From Saccharina japonica (Eukaryota > Sar > Phaeophyceae > Laminariales > Laminariaceae): a stretch of 64,000 bases of DNA. The DNA lies in assembly GCA_008828725.1 (NCBI GenBank), contig MEHQ01003705.1, positions 124,001 to 188,000 of the forward strand, written 5' to 3'. A program made the translations under genes and the position numbers. The notes below the pieces were generated by a model. The model was not told the origin of the DNA and did not search any database. It saw nothing but the letters and a program-made list of their open reading frames with translations. Of the stretch, positions 35,201 to 45,903 are shown piece after piece. Numbering within the stretch: position 1 is the first letter of the stretch; every line of letters begins with the position of its first letter.

Positions 35201-38200
35201 CAACTCGCGGCGGGGTACAGTAGTCACTACGTAGTCAATACAGTAGCCAATACAGTAGCCAATACAGTAGCCAATACAGTAGGCAATACAGTAGGTACAA
35301 TAGCCAACGCAGTCTTCGCAGGCAACAGCCGGCGCGTCACCTCGAAGGGACAGCCTCCGCTATCTTCCGGGAACAACGTCAGCGGCCATTCTTCTACGCC
35401 GCGGCGCTCCTGAGCATACCTCGAGGGTCCTGGCGGAGACGCAGCGAAAGCACCAGCGGGTTCAACGGGCATCAACATCAACACAGCACGTACACCAGGG
35501 CTGTTTGTCCTCTTGACTGGCGATTGTGCTCGGTAGAAGGAAACCACCTGTTGGCTACTATTGGGCTAGACCACTTGATAATAGTCTTCAGTCAGCGCTG
35601 AAAAATGAACTAATAAGGCCAACCGAGCTGACTAAGTTGTCCAGCAAGATTGCTAGCGCAAGAGCGGTGACTGAAGTATCCCACCAGGTACAGCATGGAC
35701 AGCTCCGTCTAACGAAACTCGTAGCCCATATCAAGTCAGTGGTCCAATCACAGTACGAGGGGCAAACACAAATGCACCCGTCGAGACAAGTCCGTCATTG
35801 ACACCACGAAGCTCTATCACTTTCAAACTCGTGACAAGAGTCAACGAAAAGTCAAGGACGTCGGCCGCGCCTCAGGTGTAACACCGGCGACGACCTAGAA
35901 AACTTCCGGCGACACAAAACTACCGACAAATGGCAGCTGCCGCAAAGCACGGGCACATAGCTGTTGCGGTTGAGAGAGGTTTTACAGTGTGAGAGAGATG
36001 TATTCGAAGTTGTACATCATATCGATGTATACGCCAACAGGGAACGGTCGCCGCGTCACCACCAACCCAACAGAAAGAGAACAAAACAGCCACAACCACT
36101 AAACGTACATATATAGTTTCGCCTGCCTCCCCCCTGCATAAACGCGCGCGGGCTCAAATCAGCTGCCCGCAGCAAACAGTCGGGTTTCGTCAACATCACC
36201 TTTTCCAAGCGAACGGGGTCCGGTCTCGAAGTCGGCGCCGCCGGGCCGTAGCATATGATACATGCACACTCCGACAGAGAAGATCTGTGGAGAAAAAAAC
36301 ACACACGAGACAACGTCCACCCACACGAGGCGGTTAAGTCGTCTACAACTGCATCCGTCTTTCCGGTACAAACTACTTGGAAATACGTAGAGAGCATCCA
36401 TCCATACGAGGCGGTTAATGCATTCCCAACCACGTCCACCATTTGAGAACTGTTAACAACTTCCAAGCTGAGTGGCGGTTTTTCGCAATAAGTAAAAGGG
36501 ATTTTCATCACAGCGGTTGGGAATGATATTTACTATTCGGCGGGTATAATATGACCACTGCTCATCAATGAATGAAGAATAGCCAAGACACGTTGGACCG
36601 CTTTGAGACTTGAAAAGCAATGAATACGGCCTCGGGCACACGTAGGGGCCCGGGCTGGTGAGTTAGAGTAGAGGGCCTGCAGTTTAGAGTCCGAACTGCG
36701 TATGCGAGGAGATACACGACAAGCTCGCGCAGTACGACACTCGTACCCGTATTGCTGCACGCTTGCACTGCTAAGGCCGCACATTTTTTTTGTTTCTGGT
36801 CGCAAAAATAATAACAAAAATAATATGAGAGCATGGCATCCACAATAACGATAATTATAATAATAATAATAATAATAACTAGAATAATAATAATAATACT
36901 ATCTGGGGTCTCAAAGGGTGCGTAGCGAATTTGATGCACGGTGGCGCCATGACGAAGGCCTCCATTGCTGTTTAAAGTGCCACCCCAAAAGGCAACAGAT
37001 AAATAGATGGCCACATACGACAATTGCTCCTTTGACAGTGGATTTTGAACGCCGAAGACAAAAAAAAAAACATGCTTCAAACGTCTACGAGTATGTGCCT
37101 CGAGGAAAACATGGCCCGGCCTGCAATCCCAACGTTTACCATCAACAATACGCCGAACGGCAACACAGATAACACAGATACAATTTCAAAGCACCCCTGC
37201 CCGAAGCACTCAAGCCCAAGCGGTGGCCAAGTCGGAGGGCGGGCATGGGGGCGCGCCGCCCGCGCGATCGAAAAGCCGAACGGAAACAACAACAACAAAA
37301 ACTCGCCTACGGTCTACAGGCTGGTTCAAGCTGAATCCAAAAAATATATTCAGAGTCGAAAGTTCACGCCGTTTTTGGGAGATAGGTCCTGAAATTTTGC
37401 ACACGTGTTCTATGATCCCCTGTCGATCCGTTGACGGACGGTGTTTTTTTTCTCCCATCAGATGCTTGTGTTTGGGTTTCGATTTCGATTTTTGGACCTT
37501 AAAAAAAAACAAGTTCACGACGAAAAAAAACAAAAACACACACCGTTCGTCAAGGCGTCGACAGGGGCTCACAGAACACGTATGCAAAACTTCAGGCCCT
37601 ATCTCTAAAAAATGGCGTGAACATTTGGGAAACATGCGTATTCTGAGTTGCCTATGAATCAGTTAAATTCGGTATAGGATCCGATCACCTTTGGCCGTTA
37701 AAATGACTTGATATTGGTGCTACGTAGTCAGATCTTCGAATATTTGTGCGATTCGTGTTTACAGGCATGCCTTGAAGTACCTGGAATCGGCTCGTTCAGA
37801 AAAAAATGTGACAAAAAAACGTTATTTCCTACGGGAGCGCCTGGCTGTTACTGACCGTGTATAAGGCCCGTGGTCGGTCGAGATACATTTTCGCCGCTAG
37901 CGCCAGCCCTATGACCTCAACTGAAAAACTGGCTATATCACCCTCTTCCGCTGTTCATAGCGGTCAGTATGATACCAAACATGGGACACTCGAGTAGATA
38001 TTACAAGCGGTATCCGTGTCTGACAAAAATTGGCTTGTACAACTTGAACCAGCTCGTAGATTTAAACAAGCCGTGACGGACGCATCACGGTCAAGAACAA
38101 GCACTTTTTTTTCCCTGCCTTGCCCGTAGTAACAAAAAAAATCCCGTCCCGTCCCGAAATGGAGTCGTCGTAAATTAACCACGCTAAACCACATCAGACG

Positions 38201-41200
38201 ACAAGCCACGCACATCGCTTCGTCGAAAGTCTAGCTCCGTCTTCTCCCGCCAAGCCCGCGCCAGCTCCGGAGCGACGATGCTGGGCGTTCCAGCGACGAA
38301 GTAGTCGCTGAATGGGAACACCAGTCCTTTGGAGGGTGGCTCCCTCGAAGAGTCGGACGGGTCTCCTGCTTCTCCTTCTCCTGCTGCTGCTGCTGCTGCT
38401 GTTGCTCTTGCACCACAAGACTGTTCGCTCGCGCGCCCGGTACCGCCGCCGCCGCCGCCACCGCTACCGCTGCTGCCGCCACCGCTACAGCTGCCGCCGT
38501 CAATTCCGCCGCCGCCTATGCCGGCGCTGGTGCTACCGCTGTCCGTTCCCTCGGAGCACCGCCGTCGTTTTCCTCCTTGGTTTGAAGCAGGGACACGTCC
38601 TCGACCATCGATCGGCAACGGTGACGATACGTTGCCGGCAAGTTCCGGAGGCTGACTTGCCGCAAGAAGACTACCCTCGAGCAGCGACTCCACCACCGCG
38701 GTGCTCGAAGGCGCTGCAGGTGTGTCTTCGACCGCATCCCGCGGTCTTTTCGTCCCAGCTCTCCCACTCGTCTCCACTACCACCCCTGTTGCCCCCGCTG
38801 GTGATACACGGGTTGGCGTGAGAGCGTGTCCATCGGCGGGCTGCAACTTCTGCCCCGCGCAAGCGGCTGACGCTACTGTCGACGGCGATTTTCCCTGCAC
38901 GCCGGGGCCAACTACCGCGTCTCTTGGAACGGCGGTAGTGCTAGGGCCGCGACGCGTGGGCTCGGGGGCTGACGAGTGTTCACTCGGAGGCTTCGAGTGA
39001 GGGCGCAAGGAGTCGACGCATGCGCCAAAGTCGGTGAGCACAAGCGAGGTCTGGTCGGCGGCAATAAGCCAGTTAGCTGCCAAATAAGCCGCGGCGCCGT
39101 GACCGGGAGAGGTTTTCGGCAAGAGAGAGAGCACGACGTGCGATGAACGCGAGGAGGATCAAGGGGAGGGGAAGAGAGGAGTGATTGCTGAAAATTCGTT
39201 GCAAGCTGAGGCGAGCGCGCGAGGACGCAGAGCAATCCAGACCCGACGTAGTTTGTTCACAGCACTAACGAGAGAGCTGCAAGAACGAGAGAGCTAAACC
39301 AAATCTACACTTCGGCGTTCTCAGCGGAGATGGACAGCGGGAAGGACAGGGACATAGATCGCAAAACAAGCCACAGCAGTAGAAGTGATTCACTAGTGTA
39401 TTGGCGTTAGACGATGACGCCTCACATGCGTGGCTGCTAAGCCCACGGCACGCCAGCTATAATGGAAACCCCTAACACAGTGGATAACTCCTTCCGCCCC
39501 ATGCCGCAACCATAGTCGCAATCCCAGCTACCGTGGAAACCCTTCACGCGGCGAAGCACTCCTTCCGCCCCAAGCGGCAGCAATAGCCGCAACTCAAAAC
39601 CACCCCGCATCGGTACAAAAAAGCAGAAACCACTTTGCCTGGCAGTGTAAGGACCGTTTGGGTGTTCATATCAACAGTCGAACGGTTCTAATTCATGACG
39701 GGAAATTATACCCAAATGGTCGTTATGTTTCCGTACAGACTGATATGAGAAGGAGGAGCAAGGACATTAAGTGAAGAAGGTCGATGTTAAGCCGGTAGTA
39801 GGTATACACAGAAGGGAGTTAGACTTCGTGCGTAGGGTTTCCTTTTTTCGGTTTTCCTTGGGGTTTTCTTCTCTCTGGGAATGCTTATGAGTGAACAACG
39901 TTGAAGATCATTCTTGACACAGTCGTAAGCATACTGCAGCATGTTGCTGCTGTAGTCACTGCGATACCGCAGCATGCCCCTCACCTGGCTTGATGTCGTT
40001 GTGGGCCAACCCATGCGCGAGCAGGTGCTGCACAGCGCTTAGCATTTGCTTCAGAAATCGCATCGTGTCCAACAGTCGCAGGAAGGGAGGGCCGTTGCAG
40101 CGAAGGCGTCGTTTGTTGAGCAGCGCCTGCTCGTGATCGACGTGGTACAGTGCAGCAGTCCGTGCACGTAAACGCGGTGAGGCCCTAATGATGCCATTTG
40201 CGTAGCGTTTCTTCAATGCTCTCGCGAACCTTACATATTGAAGACAAACTAAACATATTCGAGGAGCTGGAAACGTTGTCCGCAGCCTCGCGGCTGCTGC
40301 TCGCCCAAGTACAGTTGGAATCTCAAGTTGTACCGAGGCAACATACTAGGTATACGGTACATATTAATGCTGTACACCCGGCACGACACAACTTGTTCCC
40401 TACTGCTGTTAGATCGACGTCCGAAAGCGAATACAATGTTGCAGACTGAAGAGTGGCGCATTGCACATAAATCGACGAGAGCGAGCAGCACCGTCGACTT
40501 AGCACCACATCCGCCGGTAGCGGTCCTCTCAACTGTTCGTTCAGCGCTCTCTCTCTCTATATATATATCTCTGGGCACTAAAGTTCGACGTTGCGTACAC
40601 CATCCTGTCACACCTGTCACAAAAAGCCGAAAAGGATAATTCCATTGGTGATATCACACGAACGCATCCATTCATAACCCTACGGACCCACCCACCCACC
40701 CACCTCCTCACCTACCAGCCGCGCTACAGCAGCAGGTACTGGGGATACACTTTTGAGCCGAAACGTTTGTCACTGATGTCACTGAATGAAGTCACTGATG
40801 TCACTGAATGAAGTCACTGCTGTCACTGAATGAAGGCACCGCTGTCACTGAATGAAGTCACTGATGTCACTGAATGAAGTCACTGATGTCACTGAATGAA
40901 GTCACTGATGTCACTAAATGAAGTCACTGATGTCACTGATGGAGCTCCTCAACCATTGCAACATGAGGAGCTACCCAATTTCGTTGTATCCAATGCATAT
41001 TTTAATATTTTAGATCATTAGACCATTTTGTTTTTAGAAGCCTACGAGCCCGTGGGATTGATTGTGTGTATCGGGCTCAGCCTACAAGTTTTCTGAAAAT
41101 CGCTTGTTGGGGCTCCCCAAGTGAGGGTATCGCAAGCGACCAAAACAAAACGCCTTTTTTGGTTACCAACCATCTGCTGTAAGCGCGCGCAGCAGGGCGA

Positions 41201-44200
41201 AGTTATGTCATGCCCCGCGGTGTCGTATGCCCTCTCGTCGAATCGGAACGCAACAATCTTTACGACGCACGCGCAGCATGGCAGCAATACTTGATGGGTT
41301 TTCCCCCCCTAGGCTCTCGACTCTTGATAAGACTGCACTCGTTGCTTTTTTCGGCCGCTATATATGGGGCCCAAAGGGTTGTATGACGGCGTCGAAAAGT
41401 AACAGTTGCGCTGCGACGGTTTCAGTTTTAATGGGAGTGACGAGATACTGGCTACGGTGGTAGGAGCATCGCGCTTCCGAACAGACCCACGGCAGAAAAA
41501 GGTAGCATAGCACAAGTTTTCCCTTCGGAGGCATTCTCCGGACTTGGGGTGACGCAAGATAAAATCCGCTGATGTTTTGTGCAGCCAAAAAAAAAACGAA
41601 AGGCCCCTCAGCCGTTGAAAGTTTTGAAATTTTGGAGTCTATACAGCCCTAAAAACGAAAGGTTCAACGACCAGCGAAAGGAAATTGGTACGAACATATA
41701 CCTGGTACCTGGTATGTTTTAATGTATGTATATATAATAGCATTAGTAATAGCACCTCAAGAGATCCCAACGTGTAGAGGGGCATAATCAGGAACGACGT
41801 GCGAGGACTGAGCATCTCCCCTGCCTCAGGCCCCAGTCCAGCCCAGAGAATGTTTCGAAGGTCCGGTTCAACATGATCCTGGAGAGTGAAAGCACAAAGA
41901 GGGGCGCTTGTTTTGCTTAGCTTGTTGCATGGCGTGCAACGTGAATATACTCGAGCACACGAGCCATCTGCAGTCTACGTTCCAGCTGGCTGCAGGTTAG
42001 TGTTGCGTGCAAGCCCTCGGTTTCGACCGCTGCTGTACCAGGTACCGATACGTGGTGTACGCGCGGATATTTTGCACCTCTGCGGAGAAATCAGCAAAAC
42101 TCCTGCAACCCTTCCGCACAGTTCTGAATATGTCGCGACACTGAAATGGTGTGCCCCGTGCAACACTTACTGTACCTCGTCGAACTAACGCATGTCGCGA
42201 CACTGCTGTGTGCCCCCCCCCCGCAACAACATATTGTTTGAACTACAGCGCGCTTCGAATTTCCGCACGGGTACAGCAGCATACACATGTTTACCCAACA
42301 CCACGACAAAGACCGATTACCACGAGCTAGAAAAAGGTGTGGATACTAGGGCTGTGATTAAGACATGCCTTATTGGCTGAAGTTCCGGGCTAGATATTTG
42401 TTGGGTGGCGAAGCCAGCCAACTAACTGAGTATAGTCGACTATTAAATAGTCGGCTGGCGCTATTTAGCCTCAGTAAACATACGAAGCATATGAACGCCA
42501 AACGCCTTCGGCGCTGCCACCGTCGATGGCGAAGGGTTTCGATACGCCATGAGTGGCAGTAGACCTCACAGCTCTCTCTCTCTCCCTCTCTGAGAGAGTA
42601 CTCTCACGGGGAAATGCGCACCCCATACGTAGCAAAAGAAGCCTTCCATAACCAAGGAAACTCAAATAGTCGGAGGGTTGGCACCGCTGCAGCTAACTGT
42701 CATACGTATAGTACCTAGCTGGCGATTTTCAATCATCCAACTAACACGTTTAGCGAATGCAGTTGCAGTCTACCAGGAATCCTTGCGCCGCATACCTGAA
42801 AGCTGTGAACGCCCCTCATGATGTTTTTGTGCGGAGGGATGCGCCCCCCGACAAGAACGGCGATTTCTGTCGCCACTTCCCGTTTCGCCTTGCCACACGG
42901 CGTAATCGCAGGCCCGGACGGTGGTAGAGGAGGAGCGGGTGCACGACACAATAATGTTGGGGTTCGCGTGACGAGATAAGGTCCAGGTTCGCATCGCACA
43001 ATATAAGTTGAGGTCTCGCATGGCACGATAAGGTTGGAGTTTCTTGTACATGACTACTGTCATGGTGCATGAGACGGTAAGGTTGTGCTTCCCTTCTACG
43101 TGACGGTATCACACTGGTGCACGACACGATAAGAAGAGGTAGTGGCTCCCTTGTGCATGAGCGTCTTGGTGCACCTCATAATAGTTTGATTCCCTTGCAT
43201 ATGAGTGTCTTCACTATAATAGCGTTGCAGACGTTTCTAGTGGAGTTGTATCATTAACAAAGGCGTGCGGTCTCGGGGAGCGGGTTTCTTCTTCGCGGCC
43301 ATAGGCACACTAGTCCTCCTTCGCGGCTAAGGGTCCGTCCTAACGAAAGCAAAAAAACACACGATTCGTGACAAACTATCCAAATTTGACGACACGTAAC
43401 GGTCGCCATATGAAATACATATGTCTACTGGTGTTATAGGCACGATTCGATTTTTTGTTACTTCAATTGTTCAGCATTTTTCCAAGCTCTTCATTGTCAC
43501 GATTCGCGAACAAAGTACCACGATTCACGAACATCACGTATCATCTTCTTGTTACGATTACGGTTCGTAACCTTTGTTTTGAGTCGTTAAAAACGACCCT
43601 AAAGACAGCACCGGAATCTGCATATGAACATCTTTTGACTTACGAACACGTCGCAACGCATGCCGCACGATCTGACCAACCGAAACACCCACTGATGTGA
43701 GTACAATACCATACCATACCATACCATACCATATCATACCCCATACCGTACCGCGCCGTACACGTACCTGTGCTGGATCTTGTCCCCGATAGGTCAACGC
43801 CATCTTCAGCGCGAACTCCGCATCCCGCCGGCAAGCCCCTGCCCTGGGTGGTCTACACCGCGCCCCCGCCCCCATCCCCACCCCCTTCCCGCTCCTGTGC
43901 CTGATCCCCTCCTCCGACATCTCCACGTCTTCTGCGGGGTCATGGGAAGAAGAAGGCTCGTTGCCACCAAAGCAAGCGCCGAAGCTGCCCTGGATGAAGT
44001 GTTCGCCAAGACCCATTAGCTCGGTAACGAGCCCCCTCCTACTCGGCCTCTGTGTAGGCGATGGCTCGGTGCTACCACTTCGCCCTATGCTGCGACCGCT
44101 GCCAGCGACGGGAGTCGACGGCAGGGCTCTGGACGCTTGGCAAGCTCCGTTAGGATCTACGGCGGCGTGCTCACACCGTCGTAGATTGCGCAAGGTTACC

Positions 44201-44223
44201 CGGAAGACCCGAGAATTACACCC
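32207..44223 (-). CDS. Divergent protein kinase (PINK1-like?) with giant activation loop and C-terminal CUE-like domain
   Basis: Nine exons: 44223-43768, 42888-42796, 41878-41756, 40126-39985, 39076-38193, 36284-36200, 35429-35341, 34642-33984, 32585-32207. All phases match, giving 969 codons plus TAG. The 5' end is incomplete because exon 1 follows an acceptor. Kinase motifs in order: Gly loop (GEHFIQGSFGAC), an insert, beta-3 lysine (EFALKMA), helix C (REVATEIAVLV), PHKNIMR, hinge (FLIMPLYTLGSLE), catalytic loop HNDIKPANWL (HND for HRD), LVLTDFGAC, then about 250 Ser/Gly/Ala-rich residues before IVAPELA, DIFSVGVCMYHML, and CRGFLQPDPSRR. The fused C-terminus has a CUE/UBA-like helix bundle (MRDTFASAAPDDL..VLAAHGWDVPTACEAF). 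The N-lobe insert, MPLY hinge and DFGAC recall PINK1, the mitochondrial ubiquitin kinase, but this is tentative. Kinase identity is strong; targets and location are unknown. Confidence 0.88.
32909..32934. repeat. Palindrome CTGAGCTCCTCA-CA-TGAGGAGCTCAG
   Basis: Two 12-bp arms are separated by 2 bp. The same arm sequence recurs at 29156 and 40941. It is probably part of the TGCTACGRTAGAGGTGCAC element family interior. Confidence 0.8.
33158..33332 (+). repeat. Six-unit minisatellite of hairpin units (GCCTCAGAAGGC)
   Basis: Each unit of about 27 bp contains GCCTCAGAAGGC or GCCTCAAAAGGC, a short inverted repeat, followed by AAAAACTGAAAA. The array lies in the last intron of the kinase gene. Confidence 0.95.
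33899..33948 (+). repeat. (CAG)n/(CAA)n microsatellite
   Basis: It lies in the last intron of the kinase gene, 36 bp beyond the donor at 33984. Open frames over it (Ala runs on the minus strand) are artefacts. Confidence 0.95.
35231..35305 (+). repeat. CAGTAGCCAATA 12-bp tandem repeat
   Basis: About six units of ACAGTAGCCAAT/ACAGTAGGCAAT lie in an intron of the kinase gene, 35 bp from the donor of the 35429-35341 exon. Confidence 0.95.
38193..39076 (-). CDS. Kinase exon carrying DFG, the giant activation-segment insert and APE
   Basis: The acceptor ATTTGGCAG|CT at 39076 completes DIKPAN with the previous exon. The donor GAT|GTGGTT at 38193 completes D-IFSVG with the next. DFG is about 16 codons from the start and IVAPELA about 30 codons from the end. 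Between them are roughly 250 residues with Gly, Ser, Ala and Gln runs, against the usual 20-35. The inserted segment is encoded in one exon with no splice signals that would clearly remove it. Confidence 0.85.
39750..39915 (+). repeat. Dispersed ~140-bp repeat, copy 3
   Basis: It matches 14552-14700 and 18240-18420. Landmarks are GGTCGATGTTAAGCC, AGAAGGGAGTTAGA, TTTCCTTTTTTCGGTTTTCC and GAATGCTTATGAGTGAACAA. It lies in the kinase intron just beyond the HNDIKP exon. Confidence 0.6.
40765..40975 (+). repeat. 21-bp minisatellite (TCACTGATGTCACTGAATGAAG) with terminal palindrome
   Basis: About eight units of CACTGATGTCACTGAATGAA occur with a period of about 21 bp. The array ends in GGAGCTCCTCA-11 bp-TGAGGAGCT, an inverted pair using the same arms as the 32909 palindrome. 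It lies in an intron of the kinase gene. Confidence 0.9.
43331..43599 (+). mobile_element. GGGTCGTT-terminal MITE, copy with CACGATTCG(T/C)GA interior
   Basis: The left end GGGTCCGTCCTAACGAAAGC is inverse-related to the right end GAGTCGTTAAAAACGACCCT. The interior repeats CACGATTCGTGA and CACGATTCGCGA palindromes. Related copies are at 20585-20852 and 58513-58811. It lies in the first kinase intron. Confidence 0.55.
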
Positions 44224-44270
44224 CTGCAAATACAAAAAAAAAACGACGGCGTCGTATATACGATTATTAA

Positions 44271-44349
44271 CCTTTTTACCGCTGTAAAACAACAGGCACC
44301 ACAAATTCCAAGAATTTTCCCCGAACACGTGGGAGCAATTCGGAAGGGG
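44271..44349 (+). mobile_element. TTAA-flanked MITE, diverged copy, with partial tandem duplication
   Basis: TTAA at 44267-44270 and 44350-44353 bracket a 79-bp element that keeps AATTCCAAGAATTTTCCCC and GTGGGAGCAATTC. The right end and flank (GTGGGAGCAATTCGGAAGGG plus GTTAAGAACGAGAATG) are duplicated once more to about 44443. It lies just upstream of the acceptor of the first identified kinase exon. Confidence 0.5.
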
Positions 44350-44600
44350 TTAAGAACGAGAATGAAAATGGACTGGTACGTGGGAGCAAATTCGAAAGGG
44401 GTTAAGAACGAGAATGAAAATGGACTGGTACGTGAATACTTCGACACAACAGCAGTTTTCATAGTAAGGCTATTACGGGGGAACAAGGTATAATCATAAC
44501 CATGGTTGTTGGGCCCAATATGGGCCATGATTACTATGCCCCCCTGCGAAAGGAGCCGCCTATACATGCGAGACACGCGAAAAAAAACAAATACCATGTA

Positions 44601-44679
44601 CCACTCCGACCCGAAATATAAAGACCATTTCGATGAAATGGTATTATGCAAACGATCCTTATATTCCGGGTGAGAGTGG
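44601..44679 (+). mobile_element. 79-bp Stowaway-like MITE (TA-flanked), copy 1
   Basis: The left end is CCACTCCGACCCGAAATATA, and the right end read inversely is CCACTCTCACCCGGAATATA. TA stands on both sides (44599-44600 and 44680-44681). It has the same length and termini as 55878-55956. A TA duplication with CTCCGNCCC..AATATAA ends resembles Stowaway/Tc1-mariner MITEs. Confidence 0.65.
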
Positions 44680-45903
44680 TATAGGATGAAGTATGGAAAA
44701 CGCGAACTATTGGCGTGGCCCGTGTGTGGTTTCAGTATTACGAAGAGGGTTCTTTGAAGAAGGGGAAAACATGTCATCGAAACCAGACCTAACCCTCCCT
44801 GACCCTAACCTCTATAACCCCGACCCGTGACCGACCCTTATTATGAGCGTTGCCCCGAAAAACGCCGACGGCAAAAATAAAAAAGAAAGGAAAATATCGG
44901 CTTTGACTACAATTAACATGTAATCGGGTTTACATTCAAAAGTCATGTTCGTACTGCTTTACATGGCTCGCATAGGCTACTTACCGCACACGCTTGCGTT
45001 TACCACTACGTACAACAGGTTGAAATTTATGGTTGACTAATACTGGTACACTCCTAATGACAGCTTAAAGTAGATTGAAAGGAACTTTCCAAGATAGTAA
45101 TACCATCCAGGCTGAACAGCGACAAGGCAACGATAGGGAAATAAAAAAACGTTGACTTGCGTGTAGCACACGTTTTGGGTGTCAAAGGCGCCGCCGATAA
45201 ACGCACACCACATGCAGTGGGACGGGTTGTAACCGGCGATAGGGTTAGGGTTGAGTCAGGGTCGGCTCGGGTCAGATATTTACAATGAGGCTTCAAAGAA
45301 GCCGAATATTAGAACCGCCTGTGTGCACGCATTTACGCAACGGGGGGTTGTAAGCGATAGGTTATTCATTGCAGTCTTGAAAAAAACACCGTCCGTAACA
45401 ACGCAAATCAGCACAAAATCAGAGCGTTTGCGACGCACACTGAATCCATTGCGATGCTCCTGGGGTCGGAAGAACGGGAAAAGTATTGGGTACCCTCTCT
45501 CGCCAGTCTGGTGTCAAGCCGTCAAGAGGTCGGGGAGGGAACTGGGACTGAGTGGGCTACCTTGCATCGCCTCTCATCCAATGAAGAAAGAGAACCCGCT
45601 TTTGTTTTTGTTAGCGTTCGAATTTTGGGTTTTCCATTGCTTTCAAAGGAATTTGCCTCAAGCGTCCGATTTGTTTATTTTTCTGAATTTTTCGGCGAGC
45701 ACCGGCGGGCTCGAACAGACGCGTGCTCACGATACAAGGCATCGCACCACTTTAACTGAGCTAGGTCGCGTTGGGAATACGGCCACAGCTAGTGGTACGA
45801 GTCGCGCATGCTACGGTAGAGGTGCACCGTGATTTTTCGGCGGGTGGTCACGTGAGGACCTCTATACCTCACCCGAGGGTGGTCGATTTTTTTTTTCGAC
45901 ATC

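Larger units (their letters stand above)
44224..45876. other. Upstream of the kinase exons, no gene recognised
   Basis: The 5' end of the kinase gene is expected here or beyond but was not found. The stretch holds two MITEs, AT-rich sequence and the left part of a TIR element (about 45808-45876: GCATGCTACGGTAGAGGTGC..CCTCACCCGA). Open frames at 45251-45832 have no recognisable content. Confidence 0.4.

Noticed and set aside
40127-40216. N-terminal extension of the HNDIKP kinase exon
   Set aside because: The acceptor at 40127 is strong and phase-0 matched to the hinge exon donor at 41756, so the upstream open frame is intronic.
44196-44777. 193-codon minus-strand frame continuing from the kinase exon
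   Set aside because: Beyond the acceptor at 44223 it runs through two MITEs. Only the part below 44223 carries kinase motifs.
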